Assembly (NCBI RefSeq): GCF_003477995.1
Contig: NZ_QUEM01000025.1
Span: 1-56,203 of the forward strand
Reading direction: 5' to 3'
Length of the DNA: 56,203 nucleotides
Origin: Bacteroides sp. OF04-15BH
Lineage (GTDB): Bacteria > Bacteroidota > Bacteroidia > Bacteroidales > Bacteroidaceae
The notes under the pieces are model-generated. The model had not been told where the DNA came from. It searched no databases and saw only the letters and a program-made list of their open reading frames with translations. Below, in pieces: positions 28,308 to 38,436 of this stretch (its first letter is position 1; every line of letters begins with the position of its first letter). Position numbers and translations under genes: made by a program.

Positions 28308-29507
28308 ATGATCAGTATAAAAATAGAAATACAAAGCTGGAAAAAAATCCTGTTGTTCTGCCTGGTTCTCGGAGTAATCGCAGCAGGAGCCTATTGGACC
28401 ACCCGCTGGGTGATTCCGACACATGATTTTGAAATAACCGACGATCTGGGAGGAAATATCTTCCCCTCGGCCATTCTGTCTACGGCCACAACCGATGCCA
28501 TGATCATCAAACCGACCCTAAAAAACTATCTTGGAAATCCGAAATCGGGACTGGCCCTGAAAATCAACTCCCCGTCGGAAAACTGCAGAATTCAGGTTAC
28601 CGTTGCCGAAACGCCTTTTTACCGCACCTCGGTCTCGGAATTCGTACTTCCGGAAAAAGGTACCGAATATACCGTTTATCCGGACATCATCTGGAACTAT
28701 GAAAAGCTGCGCAACAACGAACAGGCCACACCAATCAACGTAGTGATGCAGGTCAGCGCCAACAATAAGGACTGGGGACAGCATATCAAGACCTTTTCCA
28801 TGCGCAGCATCAATGAATGCCTGTTGGGCTATCTCGGAAAAGACAACAAATATCACACGACTTATGAGTTCTTTGCCGCTTATGTGAACGAAGAGAACCC
28901 TCTCATCGACGAGGTGCTCCGCGAGGCCCTGAACACTAAAATCGTGAACCGCTTTCTGGGATACCAAAGCAAACAGCCCGCTTATGTGGACAAACAGGTG
29001 TATGCACTCTGGAACGTGCTTCAGAAAAGAAACTTCAGATACAGTTCCATTTCTTACAGCAGTCTGTCGAGCAACGTCGTATTCTCCCAACGGGTGCGCA
29101 CCTTTGAGGATGCCCTCAAATCCTCACAAATAAACTGTGTGGACGGAAGTGTCCTCTTCGCCTCACTGCTGCGGGCCATCAATATCGACCCGGTGCTGGT
29201 TCGCATTCCCGGCCACATGTTTGTAGGATACTACACCGACAAAGGACACAAGGAAATCAATTTTCTGGAAACAACCATGATAGGTGATGTGGACATGGAC
29301 GAATTCTTCCCCGAAGAGAAACTCGACTCCACAATGGTAGGAAAGAGCCAGAACGAAGTGTCACGCATTGCTTTTGAGAAATCCAAGGAGTATGCCAACA
29401 AGAAATATCAGAGTTATGAGAAACTGTTCGGCACCGACAACAAGAATTACATGTTTCTGGAAATTTCCCGCAACATAAGAAAATCCATTCAGTCTATCGG
29501 CAAATAA
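28308..29507 (+). CDS. Membrane-anchored transglutaminase-like protein
   Basis: 399 residues. One N-terminal transmembrane helix (about 14-34) anchors a periplasmic part. Residues about 65-165 look like an Ig-like beta domain. Residues about 210-350 contain the transglutaminase-like motif QINCVDGSVLFASLLRAINI, with the nucleophile Cys, followed by RIPGHMFVGYY with the likely catalytic His and an Asp/Glu in EINFLETTM. Proteins with this fold cleave or cross-link peptide or amide bonds. The partner is unknown; it is a lone gene between a divergent operon and a terminator. Confidence 0.65.
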   Translation: MISIKIEIQSWKKILLFCLVLGVIAAGAYWTTRWVIPTHDFEITDDLGGNIFPSAILSTATTDAMIIKPTLKNYLGNPKSGLALKINSPSENCRIQVTVAETPFYRTSVSEFVLPEKGTEYTVYPDIIWNYEKLRNNEQATPINVVMQVSANNKDWGQHIKTFSMRSINECLLGYLGKDNKYHTTYEFFAAYVNEENPLIDEVLREALNTKIVNRFLGYQSKQPAYVDKQVYALWNVLQKRNFRYSSISYSSLSSNVVFSQRVRTFEDALKSSQINCVDGSVLFASLLRAINIDPVLVRIPGHMFVGYYTDKGHKEINFLETTMIGDVDMDEFFPEEKLDSTMVGKSQNEVSRIAFEKSKEYANKKYQSYEKLFGTDNKNYMFLEISRNIRKSIQSIGK

Positions 29508-29547
29508 GGAACTGCACAAAGCCGCAGCCGAGGCCATGGCCTACATA

Positions 29548-29595
29548 AAATAACCGCATCAAAACTCACGTATGAGTTCTGATGCGGTTATTTTT
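29548..29595. terminator. Bidirectional terminator
   Basis: AATAACCGCATC with GATGCGGTTATT form the outer stem and ACTCA/TGAGT the inner one. T5 follows on the plus strand and T-rich sequence on the minus strand. It lies between convergent genes. Confidence 0.85.
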
Positions 29596-29617
29596 ATTGG
29601 AATTCAGTGTGGTTCCA

Positions 29618-32600
29618 TTAAGGAACAAACACTTTCATCTTGTTGACAATATAGATTCCTGACTTCAGAAGAACAGGACGTGTACCGACTACCTTTCCGC
29701 CAAAGACCTGCGTACCGGCAACAGTATGGATCGTTACCATCTGAGGTTCGTCGGACGACAGATACAATCCTCCGCGTACCACGCGTACCTGAATGTCCTT
29801 TGTCTGCGGAGTCACTGTTTCCAGTCCTGTCGTTTCTCCATTGGATTCAATCTCATCATAAGGAATCTCTGACAGAGTAAAACGGCTGATTGTTCCGCTA
29901 CCCCAGTTAGAAGGATCACGCCAGTCAACCAGAACGCCCAAAGAAACCGTTGCCGGTTCCGAGAGCTGGAACGCCACTTTTCCGTTGGCAATGTCGTCAT
30001 ACACCAGAGCCTCATCCAGATGATCAACGTCAGGAAGTCCTTCTCCCTTATTGACCACCAGATAAGAAGTCAGGAACTTATAATATGGACCAAAGTCTAC
30101 AGAGAACTGATAGAAGCCGGCCGGAAGTTCTATGGTCTGGTATACCTTATGGTTTGGAATCTCCTGAGCAAATCCTCTACCGGCTTCGACCACCATATTA
30201 TAATTATATTCCTTATCGGTTACATGGAAACCGGTTGGAACACTACCTTGAGCGATATTCTCCAATATCCATCCCGACTTGTCGGTTTCTGTTTCCAGTT
30301 CATAATTCTGATACTGTGCAATCGGATCCGTATAGAACGGAGTTTCTGCATGCAGGAACGGAGCTTTATAATTAGTCAGGTACTGGTCTGAAATATCTTT
30401 CACCTGACGCTCGTTGAAATTCAGCCAGAAAATGCCCTTGGCGCTGCTCCAGGCATCACCATCCGGTCCGAATCCTTCACGGCGACCGGTATTTCCGTTT
30501 CCGGACAAGTCCTGCACATCTCCAGAGTTCTGATTGAACGGAGAATACAATACCAGACCAGCTTCCTTAGCTTCGGACACTGTAGCCGCAATCTCTCCCA
30601 CTTCCGGACGTGCCTCCTGGTCCGGCCAGATCGGTGCATTGGCATATTGGCGGATCTGATCTACGGTAAGTGCTTTCTTCCAAACCTGAAGTTCATCAAT
30701 CACGCCATAGAAAGGAGCTGAGGAACCTCCCAAAATGAAGTTGTCGCCAAAAGCTATTTTTGCAGTAGGCAAATTCTGACTCTGGCCGACCTGCTTGCCG
30801 TCGCGATAGAAAGACACACTGCCATACTGGAAGGTAACGGCATAATGATGCCATGAACCCGACAGCATATATCCCGCAGGCGACTGCACATGACCATCGG
30901 CAGTATACAGATGCATGGATCCATCCGCCTCGGTATACATCAGGAAGTCCTTCTCCGTATTTCCGATTCCATTACCCTTAATCTGCAAAGTATTCGGATA
31001 CATCCACCAGCCGATGGTGAACGATTCGGACTCAGTCATCGGAGACTGATAGACCACACGCGCCTGATCGCCATAGAAACGCAGTCCCTGTTTTCCGTCT
31101 GCATTACAAATAGTCAGCGCCTTCACCTTGGTGAGCTTGTCGCTTCCCATGGCATTGGAAGTAGACAGAGTGATGTCGTAGATACCCGTTTCCTTGGCCA
31201 CGAAAGAAGTATTCTGGCCATGTACCAGCAAGCGGTAGTCGCCATTAACAAGCTCCCACTGCCACTGATTCGGTGAGTATTCGGTACGGTCTTCCAAAAA
31301 GACCTTCTCGCCTTTCACCACAATATCCGGAGCCACGGCAAAGGCAGTCTTCGGAGCTGAAGACATTGCTGTAACCTCCATGGAATAGGTATCGGAACCC
31401 TGCGGATTGGTCACCTTGAGCGTTACGGTATATTTACCTTCCTTCGGGAAAGAAACCGATGCCTGACGTGTATAAATCTTCTCCGGAGAGCAACCCGGAA
31501 TAGACCATTCATAAGTATTCACGGCCAGATCCTGCTTTGGAGTAAACACCACACGGTCGGTAGCCGGCACTTCCGTTTCGGAAGCAGCGAAAGTAGCATC
31601 CGGCTGCGGCATAGGCAATACCTGAATCTTACGGGTAGCCTGGTTTTGGTTACCGGCAGCATCAAATACCGTCAGGGTCACTTCCTGCTCACCGGCCTTA
31701 TCGAATACCAGTTTGGCTTCCGGCAGACTGAAATCAGCGGTCTGTGCCCCTGCTGTGGTCCACTGCCAGCGCACGGCACCCGGAGCATCAGTACTCTTGG
31801 CCACCACTTCCTGCCCTACATAAACCTGCGGCAGAGAGAAGTCGAAATCGGCCTTAATGGCATTCTGTTCCAAAGCCAGGGTTGCATCTTCGAGCGGAAT
31901 AGTAGAACCCTTTGAAACGCGGGCATGGTGTCCACCGGCCGAATCAAACAGGTAAACCACATTATCCTGAACATAGCTGTCCATCTTGTAGTATGCCAAC
32001 AATCCGGTCTGGAATTCAGGGCGGGCAAAGGATACATTCATACAATCCTGAATCTGCTGCTGTGTACGCGCCGTGCTCCAGATGCGCAGTTCGTCCATGC
32101 GGCCGTTCATCAGATTATTATTGGAGCCGAAGACCATGTCGCCGAATCCGCCGATTCCGACTGCCTGGTTATTCGTCAGCGTTGCAGCTTCCTTGCCGTC
32201 AATATAAACTGTCAAGCGGTTGCCGTTGATGACGAGTGCCACGTGCTGCCAAGTGTTCACTTTGAGCGAACCGGCCGATGTACTTACCCGGGAATTGATA
32301 GTCCAGCCGGCAGTGATGTTCTTGTCGGCACTGCTATGGAACAGGAATTTGCCCCATCCCGGACCGATTTGCTGGTTATAGTTGGCCAAGGATGTAGGCT
32401 TCAGCCAGAATTCCATAGTCAGGGTATTGTATTTGCTGTCAAATACATCGGGCACGGTGAAAGAAGAATTCATGAAATTGCGCACCTTGTTGGCAGCGAC
32501 AGTGGCAGCCTCCGGTGTCACTGTTACCGGAATGCGGGATGATTCCACCTCCTTGCCGTTCAGCTGATAAAGAGCCACCAGACTGAGCGCTCCGCTCTTC

Positions 32601-34309
32601 TGTTCTTCTGTCAAGGAAGACAAATCATATTGTTTTTGGTTTCCGTTGAGTGAAGCCACAAGAGAACCATCGGCATAAAGACGATATCCCTGAAGCACAT
32701 AACCCGACGGTGAAGGCTGATCCCAAGTGAGGACATTGCTTTCGGCCATCACATTGCGCGGGGCATTAAACGATTCTCCTCCCACAATGACAAAAACAAT
32801 GGTCTTTCCTCCCTGATTCTCAATCTTCACACCATCGGCCGGCAGTTCGGCCTTCGTTTCGATTCCGTAGGCATCGAATTCATAGTCAATCACCGACAAG
32901 GCATTGACATGTCCCTCGCCCACAGCTGATTTCTTGGAATCGATCACGAAGAAATATTTAAGAGGCTTGCGCAAGTCGTAGCCAGTGGTAAGGGCTGTCA
33001 GATCGTAACCCAGTTCCATCGGCTCGTCGTGCAACTTACCGTCGGCCCAGCGTCCCAGCATCGGTGTCTCGGCATCGGGATAAATGTTGTCATCAAGTTT
33101 CATTCCGTTGCCGGCAAACTTGAAGTACTCCATTGCCACAGACTTCTCGGGCTCGGTAGCAGACGTATCGGATGAAACTCCGGCCACGAGTGAAATCTCA
33201 CTGCGCTTGCTGAAGTCAACAGATACCTTCATGGTGCGCAAAGGACGATAGTCCGGAGTGACATAATACACCTCCGGATTCCAGTAACCCACGCCATACA
33301 TATCCGGGTTACCGTTGCCATCGGTACCGAGGCACACGGCAGTCTTGTAAGGACAATAAATCAGTCCGTTGCCATCCCAGGTCGGTCCCCAGGAATTTGC
33401 CACGATCCAGGCGCCCACTTCGTCCTTATCCTTCTCACCGGCTACTCCATTGCCGTCGAGGTCAAACTCGATGCGGTCGTCGTAACCTACGACAGCCATC
33501 TCATGGTCAATCTGTACTCCCCAGCTCGCCACATAGCCGTCGCCCACAACTCCCAGTGAGCGGTTGGTTTCGGTATCGGGCACCGTAGAGGTACTGTATC
33601 CCTGCACGAAGCCGATTGCGATGGTACATACTCCACCGGCATCAAACGAATTATCGCCCTGGTGGTTCCAAAGCCACTGCTTCACGGCCTCGCGTCCTTC
33701 CTCCGTGCGCACATTCTGCGGGAACATGGCAGCACGCTCAATGCGGTTGAACATGGCGGCATACCACTTGTCGTAGCCCTGCATCCATCCGTAGTCATTG
33801 CTGTACCAGTTCTGGTCCGAACCAAAATCCTTGGAGAATGTGCGTCCGCCGTAAGTAACGGCATCGGGCACTCCATGATCCTTCAGCACCGAAGGATAGT
33901 CGGTGTTCTGATAATAATGCAACCAGTTGTAATGGGTAGGATATTGGTTCTTCTCGACGCTGGCATCGAGCCGGCGGGCCGCGTTCATCTCATAAGTGAA
34001 CATATAGGCAATGCGCGCCGCAGCCGTGCAGGAAGCATGCTCCTGCTGAAATATTGGCGGGAAATAAATACGCTCGGCGTTGTTCACACGCAGAGGGCGC
34101 TGTGCAGCCGTACTCTTCACGCCTGACCGACCATCCTGACGGGCCCATCTCAGGCCTTCATAAGGATTAAATGACTGTACGGGCGGCAGCGGCTCCACAC
34201 CGATTCTCACGGAGTCTGCAACTGCGGCCCGGGCTCCCACCGGAAGGGTAGCCAGTCCCCAGCAAGTCATCAGACACCAAGCCGGAAAACTTCGTTTCGT
34301 TTTTCTCAT
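29618..34309 (-). CDS. Large surface protein: papain-like protease, two LamG-like and PKD domains
   Basis: 1563 residues. After a signal peptide (about 1-30) and a linker, a C1A papain-like domain spans about 70-340. Its catalytic residues are C94 (QQEHASCTAAA), H269 (IDHEMAVVGYDD) and N305 (WIVANSWGPTWDGNG), all present, with a DLDGNGVAG calcium-loop-like sequence between. A fibronectin/Ig-like region follows, then a LamG-like jellyroll (about 620-790), PKD-like domains (about 800-1060) and a second LamG-like jellyroll (about 1090-1220). The C-terminus ends SGIYIVNKMKVFVP, like the LRR protein at 12585-13985. This is a secreted protease with glycan- or protein-binding modules. It is long for the family and is followed by a bidirectional terminator. 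Confidence 0.82.
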   Translation of the reverse strand: MRKTKRSFPAWCLMTCWGLATLPVGARAAVADSVRIGVEPLPPVQSFNPYEGLRWARQDGRSGVKSTAAQRPLRVNNAERIYFPPIFQQEHASCTAAARIAYMFTYEMNAARRLDASVEKNQYPTHYNWLHYYQNTDYPSVLKDHGVPDAVTYGGRTFSKDFGSDQNWYSNDYGWMQGYDKWYAAMFNRIERAAMFPQNVRTEEGREAVKQWLWNHQGDNSFDAGGVCTIAIGFVQGYSTSTVPDTETNRSLGVVGDGYVASWGVQIDHEMAVVGYDDRIEFDLDGNGVAGEKDKDEVGAWIVANSWGPTWDGNGLIYCPYKTAVCLGTDGNGNPDMYGVGYWNPEVYYVTPDYRPLRTMKVSVDFSKRSEISLVAGVSSDTSATEPEKSVAMEYFKFAGNGMKLDDNIYPDAETPMLGRWADGKLHDEPMELGYDLTALTTGYDLRKPLKYFFVIDSKKSAVGEGHVNALSVIDYEFDAYGIETKAELPADGVKIENQGGKTIVFVIVGGESFNAPRNVMAESNVLTWDQPSPSGYVLQGYRLYADGSLVASLNGNQKQYDLSSLTEEQKSGALSLVALYQLNGKEVESSRIPVTVTPEAATVAANKVRNFMNSSFTVPDVFDSKYNTLTMEFWLKPTSLANYNQQIGPGWGKFLFHSSADKNITAGWTINSRVSTSAGSLKVNTWQHVALVINGNRLTVYIDGKEAATLTNNQAVGIGGFGDMVFGSNNNLMNGRMDELRIWSTARTQQQIQDCMNVSFARPEFQTGLLAYYKMDSYVQDNVVYLFDSAGGHHARVSKGSTIPLEDATLALEQNAIKADFDFSLPQVYVGQEVVAKSTDAPGAVRWQWTTAGAQTADFSLPEAKLVFDKAGEQEVTLTVFDAAGNQNQATRKIQVLPMPQPDATFAASETEVPATDRVVFTPKQDLAVNTYEWSIPGCSPEKIYTRQASVSFPKEGKYTVTLKVTNPQGSDTYSMEVTAMSSAPKTAFAVAPDIVVKGEKVFLEDRTEYSPNQWQWELVNGDYRLLVHGQNTSFVAKETGIYDITLSTSNAMGSDKLTKVKALTICNADGKQGLRFYGDQARVVYQSPMTESESFTIGWWMYPNTLQIKGNGIGNTEKDFLMYTEADGSMHLYTADGHVQSPAGYMLSGSWHHYAVTFQYGSVSFYRDGKQVGQSQNLPTAKIAFGDNFILGGSSAPFYGVIDELQVWKKALTVDQIRQYANAPIWPDQEARPEVGEIAATVSEAKEAGLVLYSPFNQNSGDVQDLSGNGNTGRREGFGPDGDAWSSAKGIFWLNFNERQVKDISDQYLTNYKAPFLHAETPFYTDPIAQYQNYELETETDKSGWILENIAQGSVPTGFHVTDKEYNYNMVVEAGRGFAQEIPNHKVYQTIELPAGFYQFSVDFGPYYKFLTSYLVVNKGEGLPDVDHLDEALVYDDIANGKVAFQLSEPATVSLGVLVDWRDPSNWGSGTISRFTLSEIPYDEIESNGETTGLETVTPQTKDIQVRVVRGGLYLSSDEPQMVTIHTVAGTQVFGGKVVGTRPVLLKSGIYIVNKMKVFVP

Positions 34310-34484
34310 AATGGTATGTATTTAAAGATGATGCGTCACCGCTACAGAGGAAAACCGGCAAACAATACAGGCACAGAAAAGATCTCCTCCGGGGTGATAC
34401 TGAATATTAAGGTTTTGCAAAATAAATGTTTTTTTGCAGAAAACGCACAACAAAATCCCAAAAACATGAACGGATACAAACAGA

Positions 34485-34531
34485 AAAAGGTCGGTTGCTC
34501 TTCCTCTTCAGGAAACTGCAACCCACCTTTT
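34485..34531 (-). terminator. Terminator downstream of phoA
   Basis: On the minus strand AGGTGGGTTGC and GCAACCGACCT pair around a small inner hairpin (TTCCT/AGGAA), and T5 follows. It is 22 nt after the phosphatase stop. Confidence 0.65.
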
Positions 34532-34552
34532 TCAACAACTCTATGGATTTTA

Positions 34553-35974
34553 TTATTTTATCTCCTCATAATCGGCCGCTTCGGCAATCTTCTTGGGGAT
34601 GTCCGTATTATCCATCCGTCCGGTGAAGCGCTCGGCTCCCACACCGATGGCGAATACCGGCACATAACCGTTGGAATGACCGCCGCTCTGCCAGCCCACG
34701 CAAGCCACTTTGTTGAGAATCTGCTTGGCTACAGTGGCCAGCTCATCGTCGTTCTGATACAGCGTCTTGCTGTTCTCGGCAATACCTTTCTGAATATGGT
34801 CATAAGCCTGCTTCAGGCGTTTGGTCTGGTTCTCGCTCAGCTGCACCTGATCCCAGAATCCGAAGTTCTCCTTCAGACTCTGTTTCACGGCCTCCCAGGT
34901 GAACTTGTCTTTCAGAGTCTCGCGCAGACGGCGCACCTCGGCCGAATAGTCTGAAATGCTCATCTTCTGGTTCTGAAGCACCTGAGTATGCATTTCATAA
35001 GGACCGACACCCAGTGCCAGTCCGCCCGTCTCATGGTCGGCTGTAACGACAATCAGCGTTTCATCGGGGTGCTGCTTATAGAAGTCATAAGCCACACTCA
35101 CGGCCTGATCCAGATCCTCGGTCTCGCGGAAAGCGGCAGCCGCGTCATTGGCATGGCAGGCCCAGTCGATGGCACCGCCCTCAACCATCATGAAGAATCC
35201 CTGGTCGCCCTGAGTGGTCAGGAAGTCGATGCCGGCCTGCGTAATCTGCTTCAGCGTCAGGTCCGTGCTTGTCCGGTCGATGGCATAAGGGATGCGGCTG
35301 CGGTCTTTCTTCGAAGCCTCTTCGGTCTGCAAAAGAATCATCTTTCCGGCATCGTTCTTCTTTTTCTCATAATCCTCATAGCCGCGAGCAATGACATAGC
35401 CGGCTTCTTCAGACTGCGCATACAGCGAAGGAGTCTGAGGATTCTTCTTGTCGGTAGGCTGAAGGAAGTCCGAACCGCCGTAAAAATCGAATGCCGCACG
35501 AATCAGGTCCTGACCGATTTCATAATACATATCACGGTCGGGCACATGGGCATAGAACGAAGCCGGTGTGGCATGGTCGACCGATACGCTGGTCATCACT
35601 CCCACGGCTCGTCCGCTTTTCTTGGCCCGCTCGGCAATGGAGGCAATGCGTGTTTTCTGATCCTTGAGCATACCCAACACTCCGTTCTTGGTTTTCTGTC
35701 CCGTGGCCAGTGCCGTTCCTCCGGCAGCCGAATCCGTCACTCCGTTGGTGGCCGAATAGGTAGTCACCAGTCCGGTATAAGGGAATTGTGCAAACTGCAA
35801 AGGTTTCACTCCGATGCGTCCTTCGAGGGCAGCCAGATAGGTCTCCGTACCGTTTACCTGATTCACGCCCATGCCGTCGCCAATGAAATAGAACACATAT
35901 TTGGCCTGTCCTTCGGCCCATGCAGACCAGGCGAGCATCAAGGCTGCACCAAGTGTCATTAATCTTTTCTTCAT
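34553..35974 (-). CDS. phoA: Alkaline phosphatase
   Basis: 473 residues with a signal peptide (1-20, ending SAWA). It is a periplasmic phosphomonoesterase that frees phosphate. D33 in FIGDGMGVNQ is the metal ligand, and S82 in DSAAGGTALATG is the phosphorylated nucleophile. VDHATPASFYAH, EGGAIDWACHAND and VTADHETGGLALG carry further metal ligands. All key residues are present and the length is normal. A TATTTTTG -7 box lies upstream at 36014-36021. Confidence 0.94.
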   Translation of the reverse strand: MKKRLMTLGAALMLAWSAWAEGQAKYVFYFIGDGMGVNQVNGTETYLAALEGRIGVKPLQFAQFPYTGLVTTYSATNGVTDSAAGGTALATGQKTKNGVLGMLKDQKTRIASIAERAKKSGRAVGVMTSVSVDHATPASFYAHVPDRDMYYEIGQDLIRAAFDFYGGSDFLQPTDKKNPQTPSLYAQSEEAGYVIARGYEDYEKKKNDAGKMILLQTEEASKKDRSRIPYAIDRTSTDLTLKQITQAGIDFLTTQGDQGFFMMVEGGAIDWACHANDAAAAFRETEDLDQAVSVAYDFYKQHPDETLIVVTADHETGGLALGVGPYEMHTQVLQNQKMSISDYSAEVRRLRETLKDKFTWEAVKQSLKENFGFWDQVQLSENQTKRLKQAYDHIQKGIAENSKTLYQNDDELATVAKQILNKVACVGWQSGGHSNGYVPVFAIGVGAERFTGRMDNTDIPKKIAEAADYEEIK

Positions 35975-36013
35975 AAACGTATTATATTTTTTTCATTTCT
36001 GATATTCCTGCAG

Positions 36014-36021
36014 CAAAAATA
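36014..36021 (-). promoter_or_regulatory. -7 box of the phoA promoter
   Basis: On the minus strand TATTTTTG, a perfect TAnnTTTG, 39 nt upstream of the ATG. No clear -33 element or Pho box was seen. Confidence 0.45.
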
Positions 36022-36146
36022 GCATTTTATTCGCTGCAAGCCTTGTGCCGGAAAAGAAAAAACGCACCCCGCCCCTTCCTTTCGCCGAAAAAGCAACAGA
36101 GAAATTACAAAACGAGGATGCGCAGGGCGGGCAGCCTCATCCTCCG

Positions 36147-36181
36147 AAAAAGCCGCCAGCCCCTTTCGGGAGACTGACGGC
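36147..36181 (-). terminator. Terminator of the paaK-ACT operon
   Basis: On the minus strand GCCGTCAG pairs with CTGGCGGC around a loop that itself holds CCCGAAAGGGG, and T5 follows. It begins 15 nt after the ACT gene stop. Confidence 0.7.
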
Positions 36182-36196
36182 CTGTATTTTCGGCGA

Positions 36197-36628
36197 CTAT
36201 ACCAGAGAAAGGAGTGTGTCTCCGGTGAGGGCATTCATCCCCTGCCCGTCGATAACCTGAGCCGTTTTCTCGGGATTGTCCGTACGGAACACCAGAATGC
36301 CTTTTCCGGCCAGCATAAAGGAATAAAGGTAGGAAATGGCGATTCCGGCACTGCTGATCTGACGGACCGCATCGGCGGCACGGCCGGGCACATTGTCGAG
36401 CGTGATGGCAAACACCTCGGAAGCATTGGCCGAGATGCCCGCAGCCTTGAGCACCTCGAGGGCCCGGTCAGGTTCGGCACAGATGATGCGGTAAATACCA
36501 TATTCCACCGTATCGGAAATGGTGGAGGCAATGAGCTGAATGCGGGCTTCCTTGAAAAGTTCCAGCACACGGACCAGAGTGCCCGACTTGTTTTCTACAA
36601 AAACGGATATCTGTTTTACGGTCTTCAT
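36197..36628 (-). CDS. Protein with two ACT domains
   Basis: 143 residues: two ACT domains in tandem (about 1-68: VKQISVFVENKSGTLVRVLEL; about 70-140: VFAITLDNVPGRAADAV, then ISYLYSFMLAGKGILVF). ACT pairs bind amino acids. Genes of this type are found next to phenylacetate-CoA ligase and indolepyruvate oxidoreductase genes in Bacteroidetes, so it probably senses an aromatic or branched amino acid and adjusts the pathway. It starts 14 nt after the paaK stop, so the two share an operon. Confidence 0.85.
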   Translation of the reverse strand: MKTVKQISVFVENKSGTLVRVLELFKEARIQLIASTISDTVEYGIYRIICAEPDRALEVLKAAGISANASEVFAITLDNVPGRAADAVRQISSAGIAISYLYSFMLAGKGILVFRTDNPEKTAQVIDGQGMNALTGDTLLSLV

Positions 36629-36642
36629 AATTTACGGTTTCT

Positions 36643-37941
36643 TTAGATTAATGTTTTGCGCAGGTCCTTCACACGCACGGCCTTACCTTCCTGCTTGGGC
36701 AACGCTCCCTTAGGCACGAGCCGCACCACCGGAGTGATGAGAATCTCATCCTTGAGCTGACGGGTAATTTCTTTGGTCAGTGCCTGAAGACGAGGATAGT
36801 CATCACAGAACTCCTTGAGTTCCACCTCTACGGTCATCAGGTCGTTGGCCTCTTCATTGGTCAGCGTGATGAGGTAGTCATTACCCAGCTCGGCAAACTG
36901 CATCAGGATGGTTTCGATCTGTATCGGGAAGATGTTTACGCCCTTGAGAATCATCATGTCGTCGCTGCGTCCCTTCATGCGGTCCAGACGGATGTGATGA
37001 CGCCCACAGGGGCATTCTCCCGGCAGAATGCGGGTGAGGTCACGGGTGCGGTAACGCAACAGCGGCATGGCCTCGCGGTTGATAGTGGTCAGCACCAGCT
37101 CGCCCACCTCGCCCTGAGGCACAGGCTCGAGGGTCTGCGGGTCCACAATCTCCACAATATAATAATCCTCCCAGATATGCAGTCCGTTCTGTTCCTTACA
37201 TTCGAAAGCCACTCCGGGACCGCACATCTCCGACATGCCGAAGGAATTATATGCCTTCACGCCCAGCATGTCCTCAATACGGCGGCGCTGCTCCTCGGAG
37301 TGCGGCTCGGCCCCGATAATCAGCGTATGCAGTTTGGTATCCCGTTTCGGGTCGATGCCCATCTCCTCCATCACCTCATACAAACGGCCGGCGTAGCTGG
37401 GAATGGCATGCAGAGCGGTTGTTCCGAAATCGGTGATGAACTTGATCTGGCGCTTGGTATTTCCGGCAGCCGCAGGCACGGTGAGCATGCCCAAACGCTC
37501 GGCACCATACTGGAATCCCAGTCCGCCGGTAAACATGCCATAGCCCGATGAATTCTGGAAAATGTCGCCAGGACGCAGGCCCACCATATACAGGCAGCGC
37601 GCCACGGCATTGGCCCACTCATCCAAATCCTTCTGTGTGTGCAGAATGACCGTCGGAGTACCGGTCGTACCACTGGAAGAGTGCAGACGCACCACCTGCT
37701 CCATCGGCACGGCAGCCAGCCCGAAAGGATAGTTGTCGCGCAAATCCTGCTTGGTGGTAAAAGGAATCTTCTGCAAATCATCCAGCGAACGGATATCGGC
37801 AGGCGTAATATGATGGTCGGCAAAGCGCTTGCGGTAGAAAGGGGAATTCATGCACTGCGCCACCGTCTTTTTGAGACGCTCCAGCTGCAAGGCCTCGATT
37901 TCGGCACGCGACAGTGTTTCTAATTCAGGATGTAAATACAT
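36643..37941 (-). CDS. paaK: Phenylacetate-CoA ligase
   Basis: 432 residues, usual length. It makes phenylacetyl-CoA (or another arylacetyl-CoA) from the acid, CoA and ATP. LHSSSGTTGTPTVI is the AMP-binding P-loop; NSFGMSEMCGPGVAFEC and RYRTRDLTRI are later adenylation motifs; the C-terminal domain contains VNIFPIQIETIL. The N-terminal helix region ALQLERLKKTVAQCMNSPFY is typical of PaaK. No indolepyruvate oxidoreductase gene is next to it. A near-consensus -7 box (TATCTTCG on the minus strand, 37971-37978) is 30 nt upstream. Confidence 0.93.
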   Translation of the reverse strand: MYLHPELETLSRAEIEALQLERLKKTVAQCMNSPFYRKRFADHHITPADIRSLDDLQKIPFTTKQDLRDNYPFGLAAVPMEQVVRLHSSSGTTGTPTVILHTQKDLDEWANAVARCLYMVGLRPGDIFQNSSGYGMFTGGLGFQYGAERLGMLTVPAAAGNTKRQIKFITDFGTTALHAIPSYAGRLYEVMEEMGIDPKRDTKLHTLIIGAEPHSEEQRRRIEDMLGVKAYNSFGMSEMCGPGVAFECKEQNGLHIWEDYYIVEIVDPQTLEPVPQGEVGELVLTTINREAMPLLRYRTRDLTRILPGECPCGRHHIRLDRMKGRSDDMMILKGVNIFPIQIETILMQFAELGNDYLITLTNEEANDLMTVEVELKEFCDDYPRLQALTKEITRQLKDEILITPVVRLVPKGALPKQEGKAVRVKDLRKTLI

Positions 37942-38436
37942 GCTATCTTATGATTTTAAAGTTAATGATGCGAAGATAAAGAAAAAAGTAATAAAAAGAA
38001 GCAGAATTCAGATTATTTTCCACTGGAAGCAGACTATCAGAAAACGAAACAAACAAAATGACAGCAAAAAGCCGCCGACAGGCCTCATCGCGATATTTTT
38101 TCTGCTCAAAAAGTAACCGGACAATTTTCAGCAATGTGCACTCCAGCTTCTATTCTGCATAAAAATACTCTTGAAAAAGGAATAAAAACAGTATATATAC
38201 GCTTTTTATGCAAGAAACAGTCCGTTCTGAATGGAGCTTTCCCACGGTTCTCCCCAGAAAACAATACGATGACTTTCGGAAAGCATCAAAGGAATTTTCC
38301 AAAACCGTCTGAATGAAACTTGAAAGACTCTCGCAATATGCCGTTTTTTCACATTTCACGAGCTATTTCGTGAATCTGTCCGATGGCATAAATTCAGCTT
38401 ATCAAACTGTATTACAAAAAGATACAACTAAAAACA
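37942..38436. other. Intergenic region with no recognised gene
   Basis: About 495 nt between the paaK start and the phosphatase terminator. Only the paaK promoter (near 37971) is supported. The several short open frames overlap each other on both strands and have no ribosome-binding site or family look. I see no RNA gene here. Confidence 0.6.

Noticed and set aside
36197..37941. Whole indolepyruvate oxidoreductase operon next to paaK
   Set aside because: paaK and the ACT gene are clear, but the genes next to them are phoA and a phosphatase; no oxidoreductase subunit is present in the window.
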